A stretch of DNA of 64,000 nucleotides from Porphyra umbilicalis (GCA_002049455.2 KV918866.1:160202-224201); one strand, 5' to 3'. Numbered from the stretch's first letter, positions 20,460 to 32,065 are shown. The notes: generated from the sequence alone by a model not told the origin. Program-made: numbers and translations.

Positions 20460-21477
20460 TTACGGCACATAGAGGTTGTATCGCCTCGCAGCAGCGCGAA
20501 CAAACCCACGGCACATGTTCCCGGTGATGTGGAGTAGCATGCTATCTACGGTTGTCATCGGCCACGCGTTAAACTGATCTGGTGAGCACCAGCGCCGGAG
20601 CCAACTGCTCCCCACAGAAAACACATCCTCTATGGGATTGAAGTCAGGGGAGTAAGGGGGCAACAACAAAACAAACACACCCGCAGCCCTCACCCTTTGC
20701 AGGGCCACCTCGTCGTGGATACGGGCGTTGTCCAGCACCAGGACACAGCGTGGTGGCTGTTCAGCCCAACCCCCCTCCACACACGCCGTCATGCGGGGCA
20801 GCACAAGCGTGGTCAAAAAAATGAGGAAATCAACAGACGTCTGCCCCGGAGGTGGGCGAGTGATGAACCAGTCGAGCACGCGGTCGTGAGCCATAGCAAC
20901 AAAAAAACTGGTCTTGGCCCCTGCGGACGACGCCACGTACAGCTCAGACCGCGTGCCACGCACCGACCATGCCCACCGCCTCTCTGCCGCACGGCCCACC
21001 CGATGAGCTTCGTCCACGTAGACGCGGCATCTCAGAGGGATCTGCCATTGGGAAGCCACCCACGCGACCCGCTGGGCCTCGTTTCGCGTAAAAAACGCCT
21101 TCTCGATAATCTTGCGCGTGTACCCGTTCCGGGCCAAAATTCTCCCAACCGACGCCGGCGACACCTGCACGGCGCCGTCCACGGCCACCGTCAGGGCGTT
21201 TACCGCCGCCGCCAGCTCGTCCATGAAGAGCTCTGGCTGCTCGCGTACCGCGGAGAGGACGGCATCACGCAGCGTCGGGTCGTCCTCCACATTGTCCGCA
21301 TGCCGGTTCCACTGCTCGGGGTCGTGGTGAAATTCGCCACCAGACTCCATGAAGTAGCGCAGGAAGCGCCGCGCCGACCGCTCGGAGAGGCGCAAGCAAT
21401 GCGCGGCGTCCGTGACGTTCTTTGCCGTCAAGGCACACCATGCGCACGAGGTGCTGCCGCGTCTCGGCGGAGAACAT
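20460..21477 (-). pseudogene. IS630/Tc1-mariner-like DDE transposase, frameshifted
   Basis: The N-terminus starts at ATG 21477 (MFSAETRQHLVRM, helix-turn-helix region) in one frame. The remainder (NVTDAAHCLRLSERSARRF onward) is in another; the switch is at TTT 21421-21423, where one base appears extra. The C-terminal core has VYVDEAHR (first Asp), VLVLDNARIHDE (second Asp) and PPYSPDFNPIEDVF (Glu), with about 33 residues between the second Asp and the Glu, as in the IS630/Tc1 superfamily (DDE_3 domain). No TA-flanked inverted repeats were found by eye. Apart from the one indel the protein looks intact. Confidence 0.88.
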
Positions 21478-23719
21478 GCCGAGCGCGGGGTAGGATGAAA
21501 AGGCAGGGGGTGGAATAGGGGGCAGGGAAGGAAAAAGTAGAGGTGCGGTCGGGAAAGTGCAAAGAGGGTGGACTCGCGCTTGGGGCACCAGACACGAAGA
21601 AAGACGCCAGCCAGCAAAGCTGGGAGGTGGCAACAGGGACACGGTGAGCGAAAGAGCGCAAGTTACGAAGCGGTGACAGCGCAGACTGGCGCGGTGACGT
21701 CAAAGGCAGCGGATTCCCCCCGTCAGGCCCAGCTCACCGTCACTTCCAGGCAACCCGTCCAGTTCTTGGGTCCCTTGCTCTCAGCAAACGGTCAAATTTC
21801 TCCAGTCTTGCTCGATCCCGGGTGCTTGTGCCACCATCGCCCGCAGAAGCCGCCAACGGAGCATATAAGGACTGCATGGGGGATAAGGCAGTCCGTCAAT
21901 ACGACCAGAGATGCCTAGTTATCGGCTTCTTGAGCGGAATGGGGGCCCAGGAGAGGACAGCTGGTGCTCCGGTTTCACGTCCAGTGGCCCGAAAGACTCA
22001 AAAAAGAGATATTCAACATCAAATAGCGCATGGAACTGGCTCTGAATACTGGCCTCGTCTGTTTCCGCCAGACCTTCTCAAACATTTGCTCATCTTTCAT
22101 GACAGCCACAATTGTTCCGAGAACTGCGTTTCGTTCTGGACAGGCAAAATTGAGCAGACTGCAATAGGAGGCGCGGAGTTATCTTGCTTCCACCAATAGG
22201 AAGCCGTTATCGTCATTCTGCAGCAGACTTGATGCTGAAGACATGCGCTGCAAGTGCAGCCCAGTTGCAGGTTTCCACAGACCCGGCGCAGAAAATGTGC
22301 GCTGCAACAGGGGTCCGGCAGCGATCTGCAACATTTTACCAGCAGATTTCCTGCAGGTCAAAAACAACGAAGGCTTATCGTGGGCAGAAAAAAACGGGGG
22401 ATCACGCTGGAACTTTTTGGCACAAGATCCTCGCACCGTCACGGTGCTTTCCATGAAAGAAAAGCACCGGTCGTCCGTTTTTTTTTGCATAAATGCACGA
22501 CAATGAGCTGCTCCGCAGATCTCTGCTGCAGGAAATCATGCTGCTCGTGGCTCACGCGGCCACTTTTCCAGACCTGCAAGCAGTCTGCAACACGCCATTG
22601 CAGAGGATTCGCAGATCTGTAAGGTACACGGTCTAAGCCCCACTGTGCAGCAGCCGCAAGCTTGATGACAGGCGCACTGCTCGTTTGAGCAATGACAGGG
22701 TGGGCTACAATGTCGGTCTGAGGTCGGTGTGGCACGGTGGTCAGAGCAAAGAAAAGACAGCATGAACCCGCGGCTGAACCCCAGTCCGGGACATGCTCTT
22801 GAGTTTGTGGCGCCGAGTTTGTGGCGCCACGATGTGGTGCCACATGGCATTGGGCCCAGCCACGTGGCGCCACAAACTCGGCGCCACAAGAAGTCGGAGC
22901 GTGTCCCGGACCGGTGTGGGCTCCAGTTCAGCACGAGGGACAAGGCAACACTGAAAAAAGGCATCAGCTCAAGTGCTGCAAGAAGCCAATCAAGGAGTGC
23001 GAGCACCTGCACGGGTTTGTACGAACAGCCCGGCGTCGGGGAGACGATTGACATTGGGCACTACTGCGTAGCATGCGTGTTCCTGTTCTCCGTTTTGCAT
23101 GCCTTCGTGTCCGTTCTTGATGGAGACCACTTCTCGGTTTGCAGGTCGGGTGGTCCACGTGTCTATACATATTCAACATTCATGCTTGCATTGCATGTGT
23201 GGCTTACAGCACGACACTCGTTGTTGCCTGTTGATTGGTTCCCGGAGAAGAACAGTGTGCCGGATCTGGAAGCATCATCGGAAGCATGCGGTCGAGCGTT
23301 CAAAGGGCACAACGCTTCTGTGCGTGCACTCAGCGAGTGGCCCCCCCTCCTGGATCGACCCGTTGGGGGGGGTGGCACACCCGCTTGTCTTGACCAGCTG
23401 CCGCGTGTCGCTGCCGGGACCTTGCTGTGCAGCGCGGCTGGCCAGCGAGAGCGACGGTTGGCAGCGCAGCGGCCGCGTCCTTTTTCAGTGGCAGCTCCTT
23501 GCCACCCCGTTGCCGGACCCTACGTGGTCGTTGCGCCAGCTGCCGTGTTTGCGTTGTCACTCACGCACGCATCCAGCGACAGTCTGTGGTGGTCGTCCTG
23601 TCCCTCACGGGGTTCCCTCTGTCTTGGACCACGTCCACGCTTTTTCTTTCTCGCTGAGGCTGGCGCTCCCCCCCCTCCCCGTCCTCCCTCTCCACCCTTT
23701 TTCGTCTGCACCCCACTTC
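21478..23719. other. Intergenic; palindromic repeats, no gene
   Basis: Between about 22205 and 22640 the sequence is rich in ctgcag/ctgcagg-type palindromes and may be a decayed short element. A separate inverted repeat lies at 22806-22888. ORFs here lack recognisable motifs; those running past 23100 end in the exon of the next gene. Confidence 0.4.
22806..22888. repeat. 26-bp perfect inverted repeat with 31-nt spacer
   Basis: 22806-22831 (starts tgtggcgccgagtttg) and 22863-22888 are exact reverse complements. The left arm itself contains two tgtggcgcc copies. Function unknown; a foldback element or hairpin. Confidence 0.75.
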
Positions 23720-24953
23720 ATGGTCATGGACGCTCCTCCGCCCGTCGATGGCAACGATGCGCCCGCCCCTCCCCGCGGCCCCGTGCGGACGGCGGTGGAC
23801 CTGGCGGTTGATGTTGTCGGCCGCCCGGCCGCCGAGGCGGTCAAGCCGGCGGTCGCCGCGTTCAAGGACGCGTACCCGCGCGGCGGCTCGGTCGTCGACG
23901 ATGTGGCGCGGACGGTTGGGGGGGCGGCGGAGCGGGTGACGACCGTTGCGGATGAGGCTATTGCGCAGCGTGTGCAGCGGTATGTTTGCGTCTCTGCACA
24001 GTGGGAAGGACTGTTTTCTATCTTTTTGTAGCAGTTGCTGCTGTTCGTGTAGTTTACGGCACTGACACCTGATCCCGCTTTCCTCTGTCTGCCTCTCCTG
24101 CATCTCCTCGACTCTATATTCCGTTTCTTCCCCTTCCAGTGCCCAAAAAGCTCGTGCGGAAGCCGAACGTGCGGCGGTAGCGACCAAAGCCGATCTCACC
24201 CGCCGCTCCCGTGCGGTCGTCGACGCGGCAGCTGCGGAGCTTTCGGCAGAGGAGGTGACGCGCGTCTCTTCCACGGGGGTGGCCTTCCTCTCCGCCCTCG
24301 CCGCGGCCGTGGCGCACATTGCGCACCGGGGCCTCGATGTGGCCGACAGCGCCGCGGACGCGCTGTCCATTGCTCGACCCGCTCCGCGAGCGGTGCCTGC
24401 TCCCGGCCCCGCCGTCGCTGGCGGGGCGGCCGTGGCCGTGGGCGCTGAACCCTCCTACGCCGCCGTCGTCTCGGAAGGCCCCGCCGTCGAGTACCCGTCG
24501 GAGGGCGCACGCCTCGCGCGCCGCGCGCTCGCGCTCACTACCCGCCTCACGTCGGCGGGCCGCTCCAAGTACGTTGCGATGGAGACGGCCCGCTCGGGCA
24601 GCGTCGTCGGCGGGGTGATGCGCACGGCGCGCGACGCAGCGGGCCTGTTTGGGGGGGTCGTCGGCGGCGTTGCGTCGCGGGCGACCGCCTACAGCGGCGT
24701 CGGCGGGCCGTTTGTGCGGGGCGTCGCTTCGGCGGTCGTGGAGGTCGTTGGCGCGTCGTCGGCGGAGCCCCCTGCGGCTGCCCCCACCGCTACGGTGGAC
24801 TTGGTCACGACGCCGGTGCCGCCGCCGTCGACGAGCCCGATTGACCGGACGGGAGAGAGCGTGGGCGTCATGGACGTGTCATCGCCATCTTCGACCAACT
24901 TGCTCAGTACGCTCGACGGCCTCGGTGGCGCGGGCAAGTCGATCGTGGCTTGA
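23720..24953 (+). CDS. Two-exon gene, Ala/Val/Gly-rich protein of unknown function
   Basis: Exon 1 is 23720-23979 (ATG 23720; a second ATG at 23726), exon 2 is 24140-24953, joined by a 160-bp phase-2 intron with a gtatgt donor at 23980 and a pyrimidine-rich tract ending cttccag at 24139. The join keeps frame (VQR then AQKARAEAERAA). The 357-residue product is Ala/Val/Gly-rich with amphipathic stretches (RTAVDLAVDVVGRP, RTARDAAGLFGGVVGG, RGVASAVVEVVG) and a Pro/Ser-rich tail. The repeating RxAxxxAxxVxG pattern recalls lipid-droplet or LEA-like amphipathic proteins, but this is composition only. No catalytic motif or signal peptide. Confidence 0.75.
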
Positions 24954-25278
24954 GCGGAGGCTTCAACGAGGTCGGCCGCTGCCGCTGTCAATAGCGTTAG
25001 CCGTGTATCTGCCATACGCCGCCGTGCGAAGGCGCCCGCTCTGCTGGATCGCTCTTCATGCGGTGGCCGTGTACAGTAGTGTGACGGGGAGAAAGTGGGG
25101 GTTTCCATGTTTGAAGATATCTTTGTGACCGGTGTTATTATCACCCGGCTGCCGTATAGCCCATGAACAGCGGCTGCCCTGCAAGTACCGACTCCACTCG
25201 TCCAGGGAAATAGCCGCGCACCGTAGACAGCACGGCACCCGCTGCTCCATTTCGGAGCCCACGCCAGACGGTAAGCCC
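24954..25278. other. Convergent 3' spacer
   Basis: The 3' flanks of the two-exon gene (plus) and the ferredoxin-like gene (minus); no gene seen. Confidence 0.5.
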
Positions 25279-25917
25279 TCACCCCTCTGCCAGGGGCGGC
25301 AACATGCCCGACTGGTGTCCCCAAAAGCCCTCCCCCTTGGCGAGCGTCACGTCCCCAACCACCCGCACCTGGCACGCCAGCCGCAGCCCCCGCGCCGCCG
25401 ACGCTTCCGCAGTGTGGGGCGGGAAGGCGAGCCGCGCCCGCTCCCGCGCCGACGGCAATGGCGGAGACAGCCCTGGGTGCCCCCCCACCGCGTCGGTAGA
25501 ACCCACGGGCGGTGACCGCACGGCCACGGCGCAGGTGCCGCAGGTGCCCAGGCCGCGACAGCAAATCACCTTGGAGCCCCCATTGTGGGGCGTTGCACCC
25601 GCGTGGATGAGCGCAGTCCGGAGCCGCGTGCCGTGAGACACGTCGATAGGGCGCCCGCGGTAGGTGACGGTGTGGGTGGCGCCACTGGCGGGGAGCGGGG
25701 GTGAGGTGGGAGCGCCGGCGTCAACTGCTGATTGGGCGGGGACGTCAGCAGCGGCAGTGGCACTGCCAGCAGTTGGTGGGTGCCGGCTTCGACGGTGGCC
25801 GGGATGCCCACGAGGAGCGCCGGTGCCACCGGGACCGACCCGAGTTCCGACTGAGTGGATGAAGGAGGCGAGGGGAAAGCCGGGCGCGAAGGCGAGGGGT
25901 AGTAGGCGTGGCGGCAT
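25279..25917 (-). CDS. 2Fe-2S ferredoxin-like protein, probably organellar
   Basis: 212 residues from ATG 25917 (MPPRLLPLAFAPGFPL); an upstream in-frame ATG at 26019 would add 34 residues with a hydrophobic stretch. The first ~80 residues are Ala/Pro/Arg-rich, fitting a transit peptide. The ferredoxin fold follows: HTVTYRGRPIDVSHG, then VICCRGLGTCGTCAVAV with the second Cys giving C-x5-C-x2-C, and the fourth ligand in RLACQVRVVGDV. Classical photosynthetic ferredoxins have C-x4-C-x2-C. The longer first gap with GTCGTC and LACQ is seen in ferredoxin-like proteins of cyanobacteria and plastids, so a specialised electron carrier or complex subunit is more likely than the main ferredoxin. Confidence 0.85.
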   Translation of the reverse strand: MPPRLLPLAFAPGFPLASFIHSVGTRVGPGGTGAPRGHPGHRRSRHPPTAGSATAAADVPAQSAVDAGAPTSPPLPASGATHTVTYRGRPIDVSHGTRLRTALIHAGATPHNGGSKVICCRGLGTCGTCAVAVRSPPVGSTDAVGGHPGLSPPLPSARERARLAFPPHTAEASAARGLRLACQVRVVGDVTLAKGEGFWGHQSGMLPPLAEG

Positions 25918-26830
25918 CTTGGAGAGAGCAGGGACAAGGCCACAGTGAAGGAGCAGTGCGATGCACACTAAACGTACTGTGCGTACATAGGAGCTGCCAC
26001 TCGAAAACACAAACGGCAAGATCGAGGCTGATATGGAAGCGTGCTCTCAGCCTCAGAACTCATTGGACTTGACAACACACATGGGGCAAGTACGAGACTC
26101 TTGAACACACTTTGGTTCCATCTTACAACTATATATATTTCGTTAGAATGCATTGTCATCCGCTGCCATTGGTCGCGACTGCAATCGCGTGCCGCCCGTG
26201 CGCGCCGGCGTCCACGGCTCTTCAGGCCCTCCACTGATGACCAGCCACTGCTTTTGCAACGATTCTGTCAGCATCTCTTCGATCGCCAACCAACTAAGCC
26301 GCGTCTAGCGGCGTTCTGGGAGCTCTGAGGCAGGGATGTTCATTTTCCCCTAATGTTTCACTACTGTTATTGCCTTTCGAAAACAAGCGGTTGGATTAAG
26401 CGATTGAAAGGGCGACCCACGCCTGCCGACTGCGCCCGCACAGCACGATAGGCGCGGTTGGGCTGGGCCGGCGGCGGCCTGGCAATCGGTGCCGATTGGT
26501 TGTCTGGCCGCCATGCTGACGCCCCCGTCACACCGCGTTGACAGCGGGGGGGCTCGACGGCGCGCTGGCACTGCCCCTGAGGTTGTGGTGCCCCCGACCC
26601 GCTTTGCAGCCTGATTTGGGTAGCTGTTGGCACCGCCAGTTGCCCCCTGCCCCCCCCGACCGTCAGCGTCCGTTGCCTTGCGTCCCTCTCCGTGCCGCCC
26701 GTCCGAAGTGCCGACCGTGTTGCCTGCTGGTCTCATTGACGCCCTCGACCACCATCCTGCCCCTACCACTCCCGACCTCACTCTCCCTCATCCCTGCTGT
26801 TCCCTTCTCCTTCCCCCCCAATCTGACGCC
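25918..26830. other. Divergent promoter region, ferredoxin-like and ADF genes
   Basis: No gene seen. Contains an AT-richer patch (about 26110-26150, with tatatat). The 26640-26830 stretch is pyrimidine-rich just before the ADF start. Confidence 0.4.
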
Positions 26831-27703
26831 ATGGCGTCCGGTATTGCCGTGAACGACAAATGCATCCAGGAGTACCAGGCGCTGTCGCGGGCGCGCACTC
26901 ACCGCGCGGTGATCCTTAAGATCAATGATGACATGTCCGAGGTCGTTGTGGACAGCATCCTGCCGAAGTCGCAGGGCGACCATGAAGGCGACTGGAAGGA
27001 TTTCGTCAAGCTGCTGCCGGAGTCCGACTGCCGCTACGTCGTTGTCGATTTTGAGTGGAAGGACCAGGTACGTGTGGTGTGTGCTCTTTTGGTGGTGGGT
27101 CAGGTGGCGGTCGGGTAGGTCGCTGCGGCGTTACTCAATGTATCGCTGGCGTGCCGCACAGCGCGCATCCAGCATGACGATTAGCCTGGTTGGTCTGCTT
27201 TCGTTTGGGATCGATTCGACAGACAATCTCCGGCACGCGGTGTTACGGTGCTCGACGCCGTCGTCGCCATCTGGCGGTTTTTGTGGGCGAGGCCGGTTGG
27301 GGCGGCCTCGTGCACGGTGTGGATCGTGGGGTCAGCACCCACGTTTGTGGTCGCGGCTCGATACGGCCATTCCCTTTTCTGTCGCTTGCTTGCACTGATG
27401 CACGCACCGTGTGGCTAGGTGGTTTCTAACTCTCGCTTGTGTCTGCTTTGGGATACCTTGTGTTGCTCTTTTATCCCTCGGCCCCGCCCTGCTTGCCTGC
27501 CACTCCAACAGCCGACGGTGACGAAGAGCAAGATTTGCCTCATCCTCTGGAGCCCCGAGTACTCGCGCGTCAGGAGCAAGATGATCTACGCCGCCTCCCA
27601 GGAGGCCGTCGCCAGCAAGATGGCGGACGTGCAGCGCCAGCTGCAGGCGACCGAGTTGGAAGAGCTGGAGTACGGGGTGATCAAGAACCAGGTGGCCAAG
27701 TAA
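26831..27703 (+). CDS. ADF: Actin-depolymerising factor (ADF/cofilin), one intron
   Basis: Exon 1 is 26831-27067 (ATG 26831, MASGIAVNDKCIQEYQAL), exon 2 is 27512-27703; the 444-bp phase-0 intron has a gtacgt donor after CAG and ends aacag. The 142-residue product matches the usual ADF size. Seen: the N-terminal SGIAVND region whose Ser is the conserved phosphorylation site in plant ADFs, CRYVVVDFEW, KSKICLILWSPE, the long helix with RSKMIYAASQEAV (central to actin binding) and LQATELEELEY. ADF severs and depolymerises actin filaments in the cytosol. The phosphorylation site is family knowledge applied by position. The intron is large for this window. Confidence 0.96.
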
Positions 27704-28445
27704 GCGTTTCTTTGCCGCACGGTGACTGCGCCCTTGGGAATGTAGAGTAAGCGTCGCTTTCTGTATGTATTCCTGCTTGTCGCACGGGCGTCTGCTCGGG
27801 GGGTGCTGCCGATGCTGTCTGTACTTGTCATCTTTTTTTTTTCACGGCGCCGCCCTCGCCCTCTTGTCTTCTTCTTTTCCGCGTGTGCGTGTTCGTGTGC
27901 AGTGGTGTGGGTGGGGGCGACCCTGCAGTTGTGGGGACCTCGGGCCGACCGATGTGGGTCTGAACAGACGTGCTCTGTGTCTTGTGGTTGTGTAACGAAA
28001 CCCTCTGTTTTTTTGGGGTTGTCCGCGGCCTACCCTTGGTCCGTACCCTACTTCCCCCGAGCACATGGATGTAATCATGTAGAATGACGCCACCGATGGT
28101 GCCATCTGCGTTGGCGAACGTAGTGGGCAGACGTGTGGAGACGACCCAACACATCATACTGTCAAAGCGTCCTGACATGGCGTCATCGCGTGCTGAGTGG
28201 AGAATGCCAGGCACGCCATCGGCACGTGCTGTAACATCAGCGACATTCCCAGTCCAGGATCTACCTACGTAGCTACCAGCTTACAGCAGACAGCGGGATC
28301 AAGGCGGCACGCGTCGTCCGCATCCTCCTTTGCCCTCGTGTCCGGGCCGCGCTCTCCGCTCGAGCGCTCCGTGCACTGGTCTTGTGGTTGTGTCTCGCTC
28401 CCACCCTCCAGGCCCACCCTCGCTGCGGCCCACCCACAAGCAACC
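27704..28445. other. Intergenic, 5' flank of the pICln gene
   Basis: Only unconvincing ORFs. T-rich and GT-rich around 27800-28020. Confidence 0.4.
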
Positions 28446-29153
28446 ATGTCTCCGCCGTCCCCCACCCCCCCGCTGTTCCGTGCCCCCTCTGGCATCCGGG
28501 CGTACGGCTTCCCCAACACCCCCGACGGCGCCGCCGGCGGCCTCACCGTCACGGCCGCGGCGCTCACGTTTCACGCGCGCGGCACGGACGGTGGGGGCGT
28601 CCCCCCCCCCTCGGTCATCCCCATGGAATCCCTCATCCTCCACGCCGTCTGCCGTGACACGTCCGCCTTCCCCCACCCCTGCCTGTACGTCCAACTCGAC
28701 GGGGAGGCGGACGGCGGGGACGCGGCCGACGGGGGGGAGGTGCGCCTCGTCGTCGACGCCGACGCTGCGGCCGGCGGCGGGGGGGGGGGCGGCGGCCCCT
28801 CGACCGACGCTGGTGGGGATGGGGCGGCGGGCGGCGGGGGTGGCGCCGGGGGGGGGCTCGACGCCCTCTTTGCGGCCGTGAGCACGGCGGCGAGCGTGGC
28901 GTTTGCGGGCGACGCGGCCGACGGCGACGGCGACGGCGGCGGCGGTGACGGCGGCGGCAACGCAGAGTGGGGGGGCGACTTTTTTACCGCCCCGGCGGGG
29001 GGCGGCGCGCATGGGGGGGCGGGCGCCGTGGAGGCCGGCACCGCGTCGGCGCTCGGCGGCGTGGAGGCCGGCCTCGCGTCGGCGCTCGGCGGCGTGCACC
29101 TGCCCGTCGCCGCCCAGTTTGAAGACGCGGAGGAGGCGGGGGGCCAAGACTGA
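28446..29153 (+). CDS. CLNS1A: pICln, methylosome subunit (CLNS1A family)
   Basis: 235 residues from ATG 28446 (MSPPSPTPPLFRAPSG), no intron. The N-terminal PH-like domain is recognisable: ALTFHARG, then the family core ESLILHAVCRDTSAFPHPC and LYVQLDGE, followed by VRLVVDAD. A long Gly/Asp/Ala-rich acidic linker (about residues 100-175) leads to FFTAP, two tandem ASALGGVEAG-type repeats, and an acidic end (FEDAEEAGGQD). pICln chaperones Sm proteins for methylation by PRMT5 and assembly into spliceosomal snRNPs. The acidic C-terminus is typical; the Gly-rich linker is exaggerated here. Convergent with the EDEM-like gene. Confidence 0.85.
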   Translation: MSPPSPTPPLFRAPSGIRAYGFPNTPDGAAGGLTVTAAALTFHARGTDGGGVPPPSVIPMESLILHAVCRDTSAFPHPCLYVQLDGEADGGDAADGGEVRLVVDADAAAGGGGGGGGPSTDAGGDGAAGGGGGAGGGLDALFAAVSTAASVAFAGDAADGDGDGGGGDGGGNAEWGGDFFTAPAGGGAHGGAGAVEAGTASALGGVEAGLASALGGVHLPVAAQFEDAEEAGGQD

Positions 29154-29601
29154 GACGCGCCCCGCCACCCACGGGTGGCCGCGTGGGGGGTGGGCGCGCG
29201 CGGCGCGCGGGTGCGCCACTCCGCCCGTGCGGCGGACGCGGTGGGGGGGCGGGGGCTGGCGGGGGCTGGCGGGGGCGGCCGCGCGGGCGCCGTGGCGGGC
29301 GCGGGCGGCACGGGGTCGGCGCCGCTGGCGGTGGGCGGCGGACCCCGCGCGGCGGCCGTGTGCCACGGCCGACCATACGCGCGCCGCGTCGGCCGGCGAT
29401 GCGCCTGCCGCCGCGGGCGCCGCACCGCACGCGGGGGGTCGGCACCCGCCCCGCGCCGCCGCCGTCCACGGGCTTGCTGGGCGGGGCGGCGCGCCGCTGC
29501 GCCGCACAGCCAAAGTCCGTACGCGTCGGCGGTGGCACGCCGTGTGGGGTTTTCCGCCGCGACGCTCGCGGCACGACCGGGGGCACCCGCCGCCGTCAAC
29601 A
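29154..29601. other. Convergent 3' spacer, extremely GC-rich
   Basis: Open frames exist on both strands only because stops are rare at this base composition; none has a recognisable motif. Confidence 0.4.
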
Positions 29602-29852
29602 CTAGGGAATGCAACTCGACTTTGACCGCCCGCGACGGCGCACGCAGCCCCTACCGTCCGCCCGTCCCGACGCACACGGCGCGCGCGCGCACGCCCAGCG
29701 CCCGCCGCCACGGGTCGGCCCGGTCACACGCGGGCCGCGCCCCGTCGGGGACCCCCCCCCCCCCCGGCACACGGGCGGCGGCACGCCCCCGGCGGCCACC
29801 GCCGCCGCCGCCGCCCCCGCCGCCTGCCGCGCCGGCGAGCGCGCCCCCTCGC

Positions 29853-32065
29853 TCAGCATTTCCTCCCCCCACTCGCCGCGCAGCGGCGGGCTGCCCCCCC
29901 CCAGTGTCGCCGCCCCCCCCCCCCCCCCCCCCCCTGCCGCGGCGGCCGCGGGAAGTCGTGCACGTCCTCGTCCTCGTCCAACCGCGTGACGACGAGGTGC
30001 CCCCCCTCCAACGGCGACGCGTGGACAAAGCGCCACCGCTCGCCCGTCCGCGTCGTCAGCACCTCCCCCACCGCCAGCGGCCGCCCCGCCGACCGCAACG
30101 CCGCGTGCACGTCCCGGGGGAGGGGCGGCACCGCGAGCGCCGACGCGGGCAGCCGCAACGCGTCGACGCCGGGGCTCCCAAACCCACACGCGGACAGTGG
30201 TGACGCGCGGAGGCGGGGGGGGAGGCGGCACTTGTTGGGGAAGAGCGTGAGGGGGGGGGGGGGGGGGCATACACGTCGGGGGGTGGGGTCGGCGTCAGGG
30301 GGCCCGGTCGGCGGCACGCCGGGGGGGGGCGGGGGGGGGACGGGGGGGGGCGCGGTGCCGCCCCCGCTCCCCGTTGCCGCCGTGGCCGCCATCCGGGCGG
30401 GCGCGGGCGCGGGCCGACCACGTCGGCCACGGGGGACGCCGCCGACGGTAGTCGCGGCTCCGCATCGCCCCGCGGGGCAGCGACGGGGGCGGCCGCGGGG
30501 GCGGCCGCGCCGCCGTCGCCGGCCGGCCCCGGCCAGTGGGCGTTGCCCTCCGCGCTCATCACGGGCGCAATCCACAGCGGGTGCGCCTCGGTCGTCAACA
30601 CAAACGCCCCCCGCCGCAGCCAGTGGCGCTCATCAAACAGCAGGTACAGGTACTTGAACGTTTCCGACAGGAGGAAGCTGTCCATGCCGTCCTCCAACTC
30701 GCCCGTCCGGCAGTCGGCGACGCGCGCGTAGCCGCACGGCACCCGCGCGGTGCGGTCGAGGACGCCGAGGAGCTCGCGCCCCCAGGTGACCCACTCCGTC
30801 GCCGCCCCGCCCGACGCCCAGTGGGCCAAAAAGGCGGACTCCACCGCCTCGGGGCGGAGCGGCCAGTTGGCCGCCCCCGCCGCGGGCCGCTCCATGAGGA
30901 CGTGGTAGCCCTCTGGCAAGCACCCGGCCTTGCGGAACGCCGCGGCAATGGCCCGCAGGGCGACGAGGGCGGGGAGCGCCTCCCCGCCGAGCAGTTGGAG
31001 GCCCGGAAAGTAGGCGGCGAGCGACGATTGGATGACCGACGAAGGCGCGCCAGTGAACATGATCGCGTCGAGCAGAGCGGGGGGGTGGCTGAGGTACTTG
31101 GCAATGGACCGGTACGTGGCGCGGAAGGCGTGCAGCAGGGGCGGGTGGGAGGTGAGGATGTACCCCTTGAGCAGGTACTCCACGTACGAGTCGGTGAGGG
31201 CGCCGACGCCCGCCGCGGTCGCCGTCCACACCCCGGTCGCCGTGTCGAGGTGGTTGCCGACGAGCCCCGTCCAGGGGCGGAGGCCGAAAATGGCCTCGGA
31301 CGCCCGCACCGCCGCCCGTCCGTACCGGCCGTCGCCGGTGAGGCGGCTGAGGGTGCTAAACTCGAGCACGTACGAGCCGCCGCCCGCGACGCTCGCTTCG
31401 GTCGTCTCCCCCGGCGCCACGCCGCGGCGCAGGTGCAAGCTCCCATACGGGATGCCCGACGGCGTGTCAAACGCGGGGAGGAGGCGCGAGCCGAGGTCCT
31501 CTGCCAACCGCAGGAGGCCCCCCGCATAGTCGGGGTACCAGTCGGCGGGCACCCACCCCGCGTCGGCGGCGCCTTCGGTCAGCAGCTGGTGCGCCGAGAG
31601 GAGCCCCCCAAGCGCCCGGATGTTGGTCTCAAAGACGCTCACCGTCACGTTGACGGCGTCCCACCGGGTCGTCGCCTGCACGTGGCGGGCGGCGGACACA
31701 AAGGCGGCCCACTCGCCCATGACGGCGAGCGTGTCGAGCGTGTCGATGAGCGTCAGCGCCATGCCCCCAAACGACGCGTTGCTCCCCGCGCAAGAGAGGG
31801 GGAGCAACTCATCCGCGGGCAACGCGTGGGCGGTGTACGCGTTGTACGCGTGGAAGAAGGACGCGCGCACCGCCTCGCGCAAGGCGCCCGTGTCGTCGGG
31901 CGTCAGGCTGCACGCGTCAACAGACGGCGAAGCGGCGACGGCGGGGCCGGCGGTGACAACAATGGCAGACAGCAGCAAGGCCAGCGCGAGGAGCGCCCGG
32001 CCGCCCCGTGGCGCCGCGTCGGGGCGGGGTCGGCGGCCGCAGCGGCGGCGTGGCGGCGGCCCCAT
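29853..32065 (-). CDS. EDEM: EDEM-like GH47 alpha-mannosidase (ERAD), frame break near C-end
   Basis: Start at ATG 32065 (MGPPPRRRCGRRPRP); a signal peptide follows with core ALLALALLLSAIVV at about 24-37. GH47 blocks: TLIDTLDTLAVMG 105-117, VFETNIRALGG 144-154, VLEFSTLSRLTG 233-244, DSYVEYLLKGY 292-302, NWPLRPEAVES 400-410, DGMDSFLLSETFKYLY 459-474, TTEAHPL 491-497. EDEM proteins trim mannose from misfolded ER glycoproteins and deliver them to ERAD. After about residue 540 the coding frame shifts by one (near 30390-30415) into a frame with LFPNKCRLPPRLRASP and RWRFVHASPLEGGHLV. That frame stops at 29853; a further shift at the C tract 29911-29932 could extend it to 29602. Without shifts the open frame ends at 30056. 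Confidence 0.9.

Noticed and set aside
29175-30203. 342-codon plus-strand ORF
   Set aside because: Pro/Arg/Ala-rich shadow of the EDEM-like C-terminus and its spacer; explained by base composition.
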